Part shown: positions 12,919 to 26,761 of the stretch, piece by piece | How positions within the stretch are numbered: the first letter of the stretch is position 1 | Layout of the letters: each line of letters begins with the position of its first letter | Assembly: GCA_902524865.1 (NCBI GenBank) | Contig: CABZEV010000007.1 | Location: 1-37,479 of the forward strand | DNA: 37,479 bases | Direction of reading: 5' to 3' | Source: an uncultured Pelagibacteraceae bacterium | GTDB taxonomy: Bacteria; Pseudomonadota; Alphaproteobacteria; Pelagibacterales; Pelagibacteraceae | Program-made: the position numbers and the translations under genes | The notes under the pieces: generated by a model | The model's input: only the letters and a program-made list of their open reading frames with translations | What the model was told of the DNA's origin: nothing | The model's database searches: none

Positions 12919-14874
12919 TTAATTGAAGTTTATTGGATCAACATCAACTGAAAGTTTTATTCCCGAGGTAAATTTATATTTTGGTATTAATTTTGCCAAT
13001 GAATTCTGTAATTTTAATGTTTTAAGCCCTCTTATTAAAAGCCTAATACGATATTTTCTCTTCAATCTAAATATAGGAGCACTCACTGGACCTAATATTT
13101 TTCCATTAATCTTATTTTCTAAAAATAATTTAAATTTTAAGGCCTCTTTTTCTAATTCATTTTCATTATTACCAGTCAAAATTAAAGAGATAAATCTTTG
13201 AAAAGGGGGAAGATTATTTATTTTTCTAATTTGAATTTCTTTTTCCAGAAAATTTTCGGGATTTTTGTTAGTAATATCTGAAATCATATTGTTATTTGTA
13301 TTATAAGATTGAAAATAAATTGTAGCTGATTTTCCAGTTCTGCCTGCTCTCCCCGACAATTGATGATAAAGTTGTAAATTTTTTTCTGCGCTTCTTAAAT
13401 CATGGCCATTAGATGATAAATCAATATCTATTACTACAATACAATTTAAATTTGGAAAATGAAACCCCTTTGAAATTAATTGAGTGCCAACTAAAATTTC
13501 AATTTCATTATTTGTGATTTTTTCTAACTTATCCTTTGAACTTTTTTTATTCATAGTGTCACTAGAAAAAATTTCTACTATTCTATTAGGAAATTTTTTT
13601 TTTACTTCTTCAGAAATTCTCTCTACACCTGGACCGCTAAATATAAATTCACATTTTACATCTTTTTTACAATTTCTCTCTAAATAAGTTTTGTATCCAC
13701 AATAATGACATAATAAATTTTTCTTTCTCTTATGATAAACTAAATTTATTGAGCAATTTGGACATGAAAATGTATTATAACATTTTTTACATAACACATT
13801 AGGTGAAAATCCCCTCCTATTTAAAAAAAATAAGATTTGATCCTTTTTTTTTAAATGAACATTTACTTTTTCAATAATTTCATTTGATATCCAAGATTGT
13901 TTTTCCATCTTTGCATTATTTAAATCAATTACTTCATGGTTAGGCAGAGATGCGTTTTGATATCTATTTTCTAGCCTTGAAAATTTGTATTTTTTTTTTT
14001 TTATATTCTGAAAAGTCTCAACTGATGGAACAGCTGTTATCAAATTTATAGGTATATTCTCAAAAGATGCTCTTGAAATTGCCATATCACGTGCATTATA
14101 AATTATACCTTCATCTTGTTTGTATGACTGATCGTGTTCCTCATCGACGATTATTAATCCTAATTTTTTAAATGGTAAAAAAAGTGCAGATCTTGCGCCA
14201 ATAACAACTCTTATTTTTCCTGTTACTATACCACTCCAAATTATTTCTTTATTTTTTTTTGATATACCAGAATGCCAGATTGCTGGTTCTATACCAAAAA
14301 ATTCTAAAAATTTTTTTTCAAACTGATTAGTTAAACCAATCTCTGGTAGCATAATTAAACCTTGATGACCCTTTTTTAAAACAGCTTTTAAAGCTTCAAA
14401 ATAAACTATTGTTTTTCCAGATCCAGTAGTACCTTGCAATACATGAACATTAAAATTTCGATTTGAATTATTTATTTCATTTAGAGAGATTTTCTGATCT
14501 TTTGTTAGCCGAAATAAATTTTTTTTTTTTTCAATTTGAAATACTTTATAAAATTTATCTTCAAATTTCCCTACAGGTTTGCCACTTAATAAAGTCATTT
14601 TTAAAGCCATACCCTTAGATATAAGATTGTATTCGGAAAACCAGTTTAAGAAATTTAAAGTTTTTATATTAAGTTTTGGAATATCTAGTTTCTTGATTAT
14701 TTTTTTTATCCTAAAATTTTTTTCATTTTTTTTTTCGAATTCATTCCATACAACTCCAATCTTTCTTGAAGTACCAAAGGGTACCTCTACAAAATCTCCT
14801 ATACTTAAATTTAAGTTACTTTCATATGTGAAAGGATGATTGAAAATATTAGGCAAAAGAATCGGAAATTGCAT
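12919..14874 (-). CDS. priA: Primosomal protein N' (PriA helicase)
   Basis: LQGTTGSGKTIVYFEAL Walker A, IIVDEEHDQSYKQDEG, zinc-binding CKKCYNTFSCPNC...CHYCGY, GTQLISKGFHFPNL, SGRAGRTGK. Confidence 0.95.
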   Translation of the reverse strand: MQFPILLPNIFNHPFTYESNLNLSIGDFVEVPFGTSRKIGVVWNEFEKKNEKNFRIKKIIKKLDIPKLNIKTLNFLNWFSEYNLISKGMALKMTLLSGKPVGKFEDKFYKVFQIEKKKNLFRLTKDQKISLNEINNSNRNFNVHVLQGTTGSGKTIVYFEALKAVLKKGHQGLIMLPEIGLTNQFEKKFLEFFGIEPAIWHSGISKKNKEIIWSGIVTGKIRVVIGARSALFLPFKKLGLIIVDEEHDQSYKQDEGIIYNARDMAISRASFENIPINLITAVPSVETFQNIKKKKYKFSRLENRYQNASLPNHEVIDLNNAKMEKQSWISNEIIEKVNVHLKKKDQILFFLNRRGFSPNVLCKKCYNTFSCPNCSINLVYHKRKKNLLCHYCGYKTYLERNCKKDVKCEFIFSGPGVERISEEVKKKFPNRIVEIFSSDTMNKKSSKDKLEKITNNEIEILVGTQLISKGFHFPNLNCIVVIDIDLSSNGHDLRSAEKNLQLYHQLSGRAGRTGKSATIYFQSYNTNNNMISDITNKNPENFLEKEIQIRKINNLPPFQRFISLILTGNNENELEKEALKFKLFLENKINGKILGPVSAPIFRLKRKYRIRLLIRGLKTLKLQNSLAKLIPKYKFTSGIKLSVDVDPINFN

Positions 14875-14915
14875 AGTTTATTATATAACAACTTAAAAAT
14901 ATTTATTATTTAGTT

Positions 14916-16583
14916 TTACTTTTTTGAAGTTTTTAAAAAGTCTAAAACTAAAAGACCATTGGAAAAGTTGTATGTATGTGTGCCTTCAATATCTTTAAAA
15001 AAATTAGGTGTAACTTCAAATTTACTATTTTCTTTATAATTATCTTCATTCAATTCTTCAATTTTTGCTACTCCTAATGACTCGCCATATCTATTGAAAC
15101 CAGGTTTTTGATAAACTCTATAAAAATTATCATCTTCAATTATTAATCCAGCATTTCTTGCAAAAAAAGGATCAAATATTACTGGATTTTTTTTATGAGC
15201 TTCCCATTTATCAGAAAAAATGTTTTCACTGCTAAAAATATGTAGTTGGGAGTCGTGATCCTCAAGTTTGCTGTTTGATAAATTTGTTAATAACCACCAT
15301 CTTTTATCTTTATAAAAAATATTAGTATCAACTGCAGAAACATTTTTGATCAATGTTTTTGCAAATTTCCACTTAAGTGGAAATTCAATACATTTATATA
15401 ATCTTATTTCATTAGCCTCATGGGTATCTGGGCACATATAGAGATCTTTATTGTAAGAAAATAAAAATGGATAAGAAAGATGAAAACTTTCCTCTAAAGC
15501 AACACCAATTTCTTTACAAGAGACTTCATTTATTTCGTAGACTGAAATAAATCCTTTTTTTTTTTTTTTATCAAAATCCTCTACAAAACAATAATGATTA
15601 TTGTCTTTTTTAACAACAAAAGGATCTGCTAAATATCTATTTGGAGGATTTGGAATGGTCTTTGCTTCGGAAAGATTTATATTTTTCCAATCGGAGCTAA
15701 ATTTATAAGCAATATTCCATTGATAATTATTATAAAAAATTTCATTTAAAATTTTTATAAAAATATTTTTTAAAGTGTACAAAATATATAATATCGAAAT
15801 ATATATTGATGGTAATGAATAAATTGGGCCAACAGATTGTTTTTCATTCTTAAAATTTATAACAGAAGTATCTGATGTTAAATTTTCTATAACAAAATGC
15901 AGAAAAATGTTTGATTTTTCAAAAAGATTGATAAGATTTAATGTGTAGATCCAATGTGTTGTAAAATATCCCTTAAATAAAACTTTTCCATTATCAAGCT
16001 CATTTCCCAATCTTTGAATTATAAAACCAGTTCTTGCATCTTTATTTATAATCTCCCAAAATCCAGGTGGTCCACCACGATAAAAATTGTTATCCCCATG
16101 ATGAAATGAAATAATACCGTTTTTACACAGATTTAAAATTTCACCTTTTAAAATTCCAGATCCACCACGTATTAAAAGATTAAGATTTAATGATCTTATT
16201 TTTTGTAAATCTGTTTGATTATAACTATAAAAAATTCCATTCTCTGAAATATTTGGTTGGACTTCAATTTCTTTTAAATTAAATTTTTTTAAGGAGTGTA
16301 CTTTAAAAAAATTCGAGAATTTATCATTCCGCTTAAGTATTATTTTTTCTAAATCTATTATTACCTTAAATCCAGCTGCAGCAATGAATTTTTTTAAGCC
16401 TCTTTTTTTAATATATTCTAATGATTTTTTTAAAAGATTTATATTTTCTTGTTTGTCTTTTTTTTGAACTATAAGATGACTTATCTCGTAATTATTTGAA
16501 TTTTTTGATGCTTCAATAAAATCAAAAATTTGTTTCGATGAGTTTAGGCTATCAACAATTATACCTACCCTGGCTTTTTCCAT
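14916..16583 (-). CDS. Two-domain protein: N-terminal formyltransferase-like domain plus C-terminal beta-propeller resembling the GINT1 / GH43-like domain
   Basis: NLLIRGGSGILKGEILNLCKNGIISFHHGDNNFYRGGPPGFWEIINKDARTGFIIQRLGNELDNGKVL (formyltransferase-type); RYLADPFVVKKDNNHYCFVEDFD...SYPFLFSYNKDLYMCPDT...DTNIFYKDKRWWLLTN (propeller-type). Confidence 0.75.
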   Translation of the reverse strand: MEKARVGIIVDSLNSSKQIFDFIEASKNSNNYEISHLIVQKKDKQENINLLKKSLEYIKKRGLKKFIAAAGFKVIIDLEKIILKRNDKFSNFFKVHSLKKFNLKEIEVQPNISENGIFYSYNQTDLQKIRSLNLNLLIRGGSGILKGEILNLCKNGIISFHHGDNNFYRGGPPGFWEIINKDARTGFIIQRLGNELDNGKVLFKGYFTTHWIYTLNLINLFEKSNIFLHFVIENLTSDTSVINFKNEKQSVGPIYSLPSIYISILYILYTLKNIFIKILNEIFYNNYQWNIAYKFSSDWKNINLSEAKTIPNPPNRYLADPFVVKKDNNHYCFVEDFDKKKKKGFISVYEINEVSCKEIGVALEESFHLSYPFLFSYNKDLYMCPDTHEANEIRLYKCIEFPLKWKFAKTLIKNVSAVDTNIFYKDKRWWLLTNLSNSKLEDHDSQLHIFSSENIFSDKWEAHKKNPVIFDPFFARNAGLIIEDDNFYRVYQKPGFNRYGESLGVAKIEELNEDNYKENSKFEVTPNFFKDIEGTHTYNFSNGLLVLDFLKTSKK

Positions 16584-16607
16584 TATTTTTTACCAAAAAT
16601 TTATCAA

Positions 16608-18008
16608 TTAAGAGTGTATAGCTCTTTTGTCTACTGATAAAGCTGCTTCTTTTACTGCTTCTGAAAAAGTAGGATGAGCATGACATGTACGCGCTATATC
16701 TTCTGAACTTGCTCCAAACTCCATCGCAATTCCAATCTCAGCAATTAATTCTCCAGCGTGTGGACCTATTAAGTGTGCTCCCAATACTTTATCAGTTTTT
16801 TCATCAGCAAGAATTTTTACAAAACCCTCGGTGTCATCAATGGCTTTTGCTCTAGAGTTAGCCATAAATGAAAATTTTCCAATTTTATAATTTATTTTCA
16901 GTTCTTTTAATTGTTCCTCTGTTTTTCCAATAGAGGCAACTTCTGGACTAGTATAAATCACACCAGGGATAGTATCATAGTTAACATGGCCTGATTGACC
17001 TGCTATATTTTCTGCAACTGCAATTCCCTCATCCTCAGCTTTATGAGCCAACATAGGACCACTAATTACATCTCCTATCGCATAAATATTATTTTGATTA
17101 GTTTTAAAATTTTTGTCAGTTTTTACCCTCTTTTTTTCATCTAATTCCACACCAATTTTTTGAAGATTTAGTCCCTCCGTATTTGGCTTTCGACCAACAG
17201 ATATTAATACTACATCACATTCAAAATCTTTTTTGGTACCATTTTTGTTTAAAGTTGAGACAATTGCATTATCGTTAATCTTTTTAATTTCCTCTACTTT
17301 ATGCTGCATATGAAAATTGATTCCTTGTTTTTTTAAAATTTTCATAAACTCACTGGATATCTCTTTATCCATGCCTGGTGTTATATGGTCTAAAAACTCA
17401 ACTACATGGACTTCTGCACCAAGTCTAGACCATACTGATCCCATCTCTAAACCTATGTATCCTCCACCAACAACAACCATTTTTTTAGGGACTTGCTCTA
17501 ATTTAAGTGCTCCAGTGGATGAAACAATTACTTTTTCATCAATTTCAATTCCTGGCAATGAAACTGGAATTGAACCAGTTGCAATTATAGTATTTTCAGT
17601 TTGTACAATTGTCTCTTTATTATCTTTATCTTTGATAACAATATCATTTTTAGATTTGAAACTTCCGGAGCCTTTAAAATAAGTGACTTTATTTTTTTTA
17701 AGAAGAAACTCCACTCCTTTGGTCAAAATTGTAACTGCTTTGTCCTTATTTTTCATCATTTTTGACAAGTTTAATTTTACCTCACCAATTTCAATTCCTT
17801 TATTTGATAAACTCTGTGTGTTATGAAACTCTTCAGATAAATTTAATAAACTTTTAGAAGGAATACATCCAACATTCAAACAAGTACCACCTAGTGAACC
17901 TCTAGATTCTATACATGCAGTTTTAAGGCCTAATTGTGCCAATCTTATTGCGCAAACATAACCTCCAGGTCCTCCACCAATTACTACTGCTTGAAATTTA
18001 TCTATCAT
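16608..18008 (-). CDS. lpdA: Dihydrolipoamide dehydrogenase
   Basis: AVVIGGGPGGYVCAIRLAQLG, GGTCLNVGCIPSKSLL, YAIGDVISGPMLAHKAEDEG, CHAHPTFSEAVKEAAL. Confidence 0.97.
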   Translation of the reverse strand: MIDKFQAVVIGGGPGGYVCAIRLAQLGLKTACIESRGSLGGTCLNVGCIPSKSLLNLSEEFHNTQSLSNKGIEIGEVKLNLSKMMKNKDKAVTILTKGVEFLLKKNKVTYFKGSGSFKSKNDIVIKDKDNKETIVQTENTIIATGSIPVSLPGIEIDEKVIVSSTGALKLEQVPKKMVVVGGGYIGLEMGSVWSRLGAEVHVVEFLDHITPGMDKEISSEFMKILKKQGINFHMQHKVEEIKKINDNAIVSTLNKNGTKKDFECDVVLISVGRKPNTEGLNLQKIGVELDEKKRVKTDKNFKTNQNNIYAIGDVISGPMLAHKAEDEGIAVAENIAGQSGHVNYDTIPGVIYTSPEVASIGKTEEQLKELKINYKIGKFSFMANSRAKAIDDTEGFVKILADEKTDKVLGAHLIGPHAGELIAEIGIAMEFGASSEDIARTCHAHPTFSEAVKEAALSVDKRAIHS

Positions 18009-19295
18009 TTAAATATCCAAAAATAGCCTTCTTGGTTCCTCTAAATTTTCTTTGATCATTTTTAAAAAGGAAACAGACTCTTTACCATCAACAATTCTAT
18101 GGTCGTATGATAACGCTAAGTACATTATAGGTCTGATCTTAATTTCTCCATCAACAACGATAGGTCTATCAACTATATTGTGCATACCTAAAACACCTGA
18201 TTGTGGAAGATTAAGAATAGGGGTTGAAAGCATTGAACCATAAACACCTCCATTACTGATGGTGAAAGTTCCACCTTGAAGATCTTCAATCGTCAATTTT
18301 CCATTTTTTGCTTTTTCAGAAATTTCTTTAATATTTTTTTCAATATCTGCAAAAGACAATTCATCTGCATTATTTAGGACTGGTACGACCAATCCTTTTT
18401 CAGTGCCAACTGCAAAACTTATATTATAATAATTTTTATAAACAATTGTATCACCTTCAATTTCAGCGTTTATCGCTGGGAAATTTTTTAATGCTACTAT
18501 ACTTGCTTTAACGAAAAAGGACATGAAACCCAATTTTACACCATAGCGATTTTGAAAATCATCTTGATTTTCTTTTCTCATCGCCATTACATTTGACATA
18601 TCAACTTCATTAAATGTTGTCAGTAGGGCTGCATTATCCTGTGCTTGTTTTAATCTCTTAGCAATGGTTTGTCTTAATCTGGTCATCTTAATTCTTTCCT
18701 CTTGACCATATTTTATTTTTCTTTCAGATGGAGGAGGATTGACACCCATTAAATCTATTAGATCACCTTTTAAAACTCTGCCATCTTTACCTGAACCTTT
18801 GACAGAGCTGATATCTATCTTGTTTTCAGTTACAATTTTTCTTACTGCTGGGGACAAAGTTTCATCGATTTTTGTTTCAACTTCTACTTTTAAAGACTCT
18901 ACCTCTTTTGTAAGAACTAACGGTTTTTCTTCCTCAACATTGTCTTGAAAAACTTCCATCTTTTCATCTTTATCATCTTCGTCTATCAAATTATCTTTAT
19001 CAACTTTCACAGTTGGTTGTATCTTTTTAATTTCCTGGTTTTCTTTTGACTTAGTTTCACTCTCTGAAACGGATCCTAAATCAGCACCAACTTCAACGAC
19101 TGATCCATTTTTTGAATTTATTTTTGTAAGAACACCAGATACTGGAGAAGGAACTTCTAAATTTACTTTATCAGTTTCCAGTTCAACAAGTGGTTCGTCA
19201 ACCCCAACGGAGTCGCCTTCATTTTTTAACCACTTAGAGACAGTTGCCTCTGTGATACTTTCCCCAAGAACTGGAACTAATATCTTTTCACTCAT
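18009..19295 (-). CDS. sucB: 2-oxoglutarate dehydrogenase E2, dihydrolipoamide succinyltransferase
   Basis: One lipoyl domain ([12 protein letters not shown]), peripheral-subunit binding domain ([15 protein letters not shown]), catalytic [17 protein letters not shown]. Confidence 0.97.
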   Translation of the reverse strand: MSEKILVPVLGESITEATVSKWLKNEGDSVGVDEPLVELETDKVNLEVPSPVSGVLTKINSKNGSVVEVGADLGSVSESETKSKENQEIKKIQPTVKVDKDNLIDEDDKDEKMEVFQDNVEEEKPLVLTKEVESLKVEVETKIDETLSPAVRKIVTENKIDISSVKGSGKDGRVLKGDLIDLMGVNPPPSERKIKYGQEERIKMTRLRQTIAKRLKQAQDNAALLTTFNEVDMSNVMAMRKENQDDFQNRYGVKLGFMSFFVKASIVALKNFPAINAEIEGDTIVYKNYYNISFAVGTEKGLVVPVLNNADELSFADIEKNIKEISEKAKNGKLTIEDLQGGTFTISNGGVYGSMLSTPILNLPQSGVLGMHNIVDRPIVVDGEIKIRPIMYLALSYDHRIVDGKESVSFLKMIKENLEEPRRLFLDI

Positions 19296-19301
19296 TAATA
19301 T

Positions 19302-22175
19302 TTATTCAAAAACTTTCTTTATAATTTCTTGTTGTTGAGAAATATGTCTCTTGGCATATCCTGTTGCAGGTGATGCGTCTGGACTTCTTCCAATATAAGA
19401 AATTATACTATTCTTAGCCTTTATGTTATCTAATGTCCATTGGATATAATCTCTGACTGAAAACCAAGCACCCATATTTTTAGGTTCTTCTTGACACCAA
19501 TAAAATTTTGCATTTTTAGCATACGGTTTGAGCTCATTAGCAAGTGCTTTTACAGGAAAAGGATAGAGCTGTTCAATCCTATATAACACTACGTTGTCTT
19601 TTTTTATTTTTTCTCTTGCTTCAAGTAAATCAAAGTAAACTTTTCCAGAGCAAAGAATCACTTTTTCAATTTTTTTTGGTTTTTTTAGTTTAATGAATCC
19701 TTTTACTTTCGGATCAATAGCATGATCCCATAAAACTCTATGAAATGAATTTTTTTTACTTAAATCATCCAAATTAGAAACACAATGTTTATGACGTAAT
19801 AATGATTTAGGTGTCATGATAATTAATGGTTTTCTAAAATCTCTATGCATTTGTCTCCTTAAAGCATGGAAATAATTTGCAGGAGTTGTACAATTCATGA
19901 CTTGCATATTATCATTTGAACATAATTGTAAAAACCTTTCTAGCCTAGCTGATGAATGCTCAGGTCCTTGACCCTCATATCCGTGTGGTAACAACATTAC
20001 TAAACCAGAGGCTCTTAACCATTTTCGTTCACCAGAAGCTACGAATTGATCGATAACTACTTGCGCGCCATTAGCAAAATCTCCAAATTGAGCCTCCCAG
20101 ATAGTGAGTGTATTAGGTTCAACCAAACTATATCCGTATTCAAATCCTAGAACAGCTAATTCCGATAAAAAACTATCTACTATTTCAAAATTTTTTTGTT
20201 TATTAGAAATATTATTTAAAGGGATATATCTCGAATTATCGATTTGATTTCTTAAAACAGAATGCCTTTGACTAAATGTCCCTCTTCCTGAATCTTGACC
20301 TACAAGTCTTACTGGATAACCTTCCTCCAATAGTGACCCAAAAGCTAAGGACTCCGCAGTGGACCAATCTATGCCTTTACCATTAGAAACTGAAACTTTA
20401 CGATTTTCTAAAATTTTTGTAATTGTTTTGTGAATGTTTATTTCAGTTGGTATTGTATTTATTTTATCAGAAATATTTCTTAATTTTTTGGTGTCAGAGC
20501 CTGTTACTCCTCTTTTGTCTTTTCCTCGCTCTGGTCTATATCTTGACCATGTTCCCTCAAACCACTCTATTTTTGGTTTATAATTTTTTGCATTTTTAAA
20601 TTGGTCATCTAATAGATCTTTAAATTTTTTAATGGAATTATTTAAGTAATCATTTGTAATTGATCCTTCACTTACCAGTTTTTCACCATAAACTTTGATA
20701 GTTGAAGGATGAGATCTTATCTTTTTATACATCAAAGGCTGAGTAAATGAAGGCTCGTCGCCCTCATTATGTCCAAATCTTCTATAACAAATCAAATCAA
20801 TGACAACGTCTCTATTAAATTTTAATCTAAAGTCTGTTGCAACTCTTGCTGCATAAACAACCGCTTCCGGATCGTCACCATTCACATGAATAATTGGTGC
20901 TTCAACCATTTTCGCTATATCAGATGGATATGGCGAAGATCTTGCAAATCTTGGACTTGTTGTAAAACCTATTTGATTGTTTATTATAATATGAATTGTA
21001 CCACCAGTGTTGTGTCCGGGAAGACCAGACATTGCAAAACATTCAGCAACCACTCCTTGTCCAGCAAAGGCTGCATCTCCATGAATTAGAATTGGAATTA
21101 CTTTTTTCCTATCTTTGTCTTTATGAAAAAATTGTTTCGCCCTAGTTTGTCCTAGAACGACTGGATTAACTGCCTCTAAATGTGAAGGATTATCTGTTAA
21201 ACTCACATGAACTGAATTTCCATCAAACTCTCTGTTAGATGAGGCACCTAAATGATATTTAACATCTCCAGTATCATCCTCAGACTTTGAACTTATTTCT
21301 CCTGCAAACTCATTAAATATTCTTTTATAAGATTTTTGAAGGACATTTGCTAATACATTAAGTCGACCTCTATGAGACATTCCAATTTTAACTTCTTTCA
21401 CATTTGACTGACCACCAATTTTAATTATTTGTTCAAGTGCAGGAATTAAACTTTCACCACCATCGAGACCAAATCTTTTAGTCCCAACATATTTTGTATG
21501 AAGAAATTTTTCAAAACCCTCAGCTTGAATCAGTTTGTTGAGAATTGCCTCTTTGCCATTTTGTGTAAAATTAAAATCATCTGCTTTTTCAACACGATCT
21601 CTAAACCACTTTCTCTCAGTGGGATTTGAAATATGCATATATTCATAACCTAAAGAACCGCAATACTTTTCTCTTAAAAATTTTAAAATGTCATTGATAT
21701 TTGAGTATTGCTTGTTAGTGACATTGTCTAAGAAAATTTTTTTTTGATAATCTTCTTTTTTAAATCCATAAGACTCTGGATGAAGTTCCTCTAAATAATC
21801 TGTTCTTAATAATCCTAATGGATCAAGCTTTGCAATTAGATGACCTCTTTGTCTATACGACCTTATCATCGCAACGGCTTTAATTGAATTAGTGCTTGAT
21901 ATAATTATATCATCATTATTTTGTTCTGTGATTTGATTTTCAAAATTTTGCTTTTTATTTATTGAAACTTTCTTAGAAGGACTCCACGAAGGACCATTGA
22001 TTTCATTAACAATTATATCGTCTTCATCGCCAACTTCTTTAAAATATTTTCTCCAGCTATCAGGTAATTCAGGATCATTATTTACAAATTTTAAGTACAT
22101 TTCTTCGATGAAAGCGCTGTTTGATTTGTTAAGAAAGGCTGTTTTTTTAAATTCTAAATTTTTAGAGGAAGACAT
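19302..22175 (-). CDS. sucA: 2-oxoglutarate dehydrogenase E1
   Basis: 957 aa; KIGMSHRGRLNVLANVL, HLGASSNREFDG, LIHGDAAFAGQGVVAE, RHKHCVS, WCQEEPKNMGAW. Confidence 0.98.
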   Translation of the reverse strand: MSSSKNLEFKKTAFLNKSNSAFIEEMYLKFVNNDPELPDSWRKYFKEVGDEDDIIVNEINGPSWSPSKKVSINKKQNFENQITEQNNDDIIISSTNSIKAVAMIRSYRQRGHLIAKLDPLGLLRTDYLEELHPESYGFKKEDYQKKIFLDNVTNKQYSNINDILKFLREKYCGSLGYEYMHISNPTERKWFRDRVEKADDFNFTQNGKEAILNKLIQAEGFEKFLHTKYVGTKRFGLDGGESLIPALEQIIKIGGQSNVKEVKIGMSHRGRLNVLANVLQKSYKRIFNEFAGEISSKSEDDTGDVKYHLGASSNREFDGNSVHVSLTDNPSHLEAVNPVVLGQTRAKQFFHKDKDRKKVIPILIHGDAAFAGQGVVAECFAMSGLPGHNTGGTIHIIINNQIGFTTSPRFARSSPYPSDIAKMVEAPIIHVNGDDPEAVVYAARVATDFRLKFNRDVVIDLICYRRFGHNEGDEPSFTQPLMYKKIRSHPSTIKVYGEKLVSEGSITNDYLNNSIKKFKDLLDDQFKNAKNYKPKIEWFEGTWSRYRPERGKDKRGVTGSDTKKLRNISDKINTIPTEINIHKTITKILENRKVSVSNGKGIDWSTAESLAFGSLLEEGYPVRLVGQDSGRGTFSQRHSVLRNQIDNSRYIPLNNISNKQKNFEIVDSFLSELAVLGFEYGYSLVEPNTLTIWEAQFGDFANGAQVVIDQFVASGERKWLRASGLVMLLPHGYEGQGPEHSSARLERFLQLCSNDNMQVMNCTTPANYFHALRRQMHRDFRKPLIIMTPKSLLRHKHCVSNLDDLSKKNSFHRVLWDHAIDPKVKGFIKLKKPKKIEKVILCSGKVYFDLLEAREKIKKDNVVLYRIEQLYPFPVKALANELKPYAKNAKFYWCQEEPKNMGAWFSVRDYIQWTLDNIKAKNSIISYIGRSPDASPATGYAKRHISQQQEIIKKVFE

Positions 22176-22186
22176 TATGTTTAATC

Positions 22187-22214
22187 AATATAAACTGACT
22201 AAGAAATTTTTCAA
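22187..22214 (-). promoter_or_regulatory. Putative sigma70-type promoter for sucA-sucB(-lpd), overlapping the 3' end of sucD
   Basis: Minus strand TTGAAA (22214-22209), 16-nt spacer, TATATT (22192-22187), -10 ends 11 nt before the sucA ATG. Confidence 0.55.
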
Positions 22215-23085
22215 TCAGACAATTTATCGAACAGTGTTTTTCCAATTTTGGAGGGAGAATTTGCCATTGTTATTCCACAATCTTTCATCTTTTTAATCTT
22301 ATCTTTAGCACCACCTTTTCCCCCAGAAATAATTGCACCAGCATGGCCCATTCTACGACCTGGTGGTGCTGTTATACCCGCTATAAAGCCAACAATTGGT
22401 TTTTTTATTTTGTGATTTTGAATAAAATCTGCTGCTTCTTCTTCGGCTGTACCTCCGATTTCTCCTATCATTAAAATAGACTTTGTTTCGTCATCATTTA
22501 AAAATAGATCTAAACAATCAATAAAGTTTGTGCCATTTATCGGATCTCCACCAATACCTATACAAGTAGATTGACCTAATCCATTTTCTGTAGTTTGGGC
22601 AACTGCCTCATAGGTCAAAGTCCCAGATCTAGAGACAATACCAACTGAGCCTTTTTTGTGGATATTGCCTGGCATGATACCAATTTTACATTCATCAGGA
22701 GTTATTATTCCTGGACAATTAGGTCCGATTAATCTGGAATTTGATTTTAATAATTTCTGTTTAACTCTCAACATATCTTGAATTGGGATACCTTCAGTAA
22801 TGCAAACAATTAACTCGATTGATGCTTCTATTGCCTCAACGATTGCTGCAGCAGCAAACTTCGCCGGCACATATATCATCGTGGCATTAGCACCCTCAGA
22901 GTTTTTAGCCTCTTTAACTGTATTAAAAACTGGTAATCCTAAATGTTTTTGTCCTCCTTTTTTAGGAGTGACTCCACCAACTAATTTTGTTCCATATTTA
23001 ATTGCTTGCTCGGAGTGAAATGTTCCATGTGAGCCCGTAAAACCCTGACAAATTAATCTAGTTTCTTTATTTACAAGAACTGACA

Positions 23086-23086
<1 letters not shown>
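22211..23086 (-). CDS. sucD: Succinyl-CoA synthetase alpha subunit
   Basis: [61 protein letters not shown]. Confidence 0.98.
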
Positions 23087-26719
<3,633 letters not shown>

Positions 26720-26761
26720 GAATAGGACCTTTTAGATTAAAAATTCTTATTAGTCTATTGT

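Noticed and set aside
13990-14002. 13-nt homopolymer in priA as a phase-variation site
   Set aside because: priA is a housekeeping gene and such tracts recur (also 14519-14531); treated as background AT bias
14880-14885. Perfect TATAAT just before the priA start on the minus strand
   Set aside because: No convincing -35 at 16-18 nt and the start site would fall at the ATG; such hexamers are expected by chance in AT-rich DNA
20886-21089. Plus-strand 67-aa ORF antisense to sucA (MNNWCFNHFRYIRWIWRRSC)
   Set aside because: Frame shadow of a strongly conserved sucA region; no independent start or promoter evidence
26720-26761. Promoter in the sdhB-mmsA gap
   Set aside because: No acceptable -35/-10 pair found in the 42-bp gap
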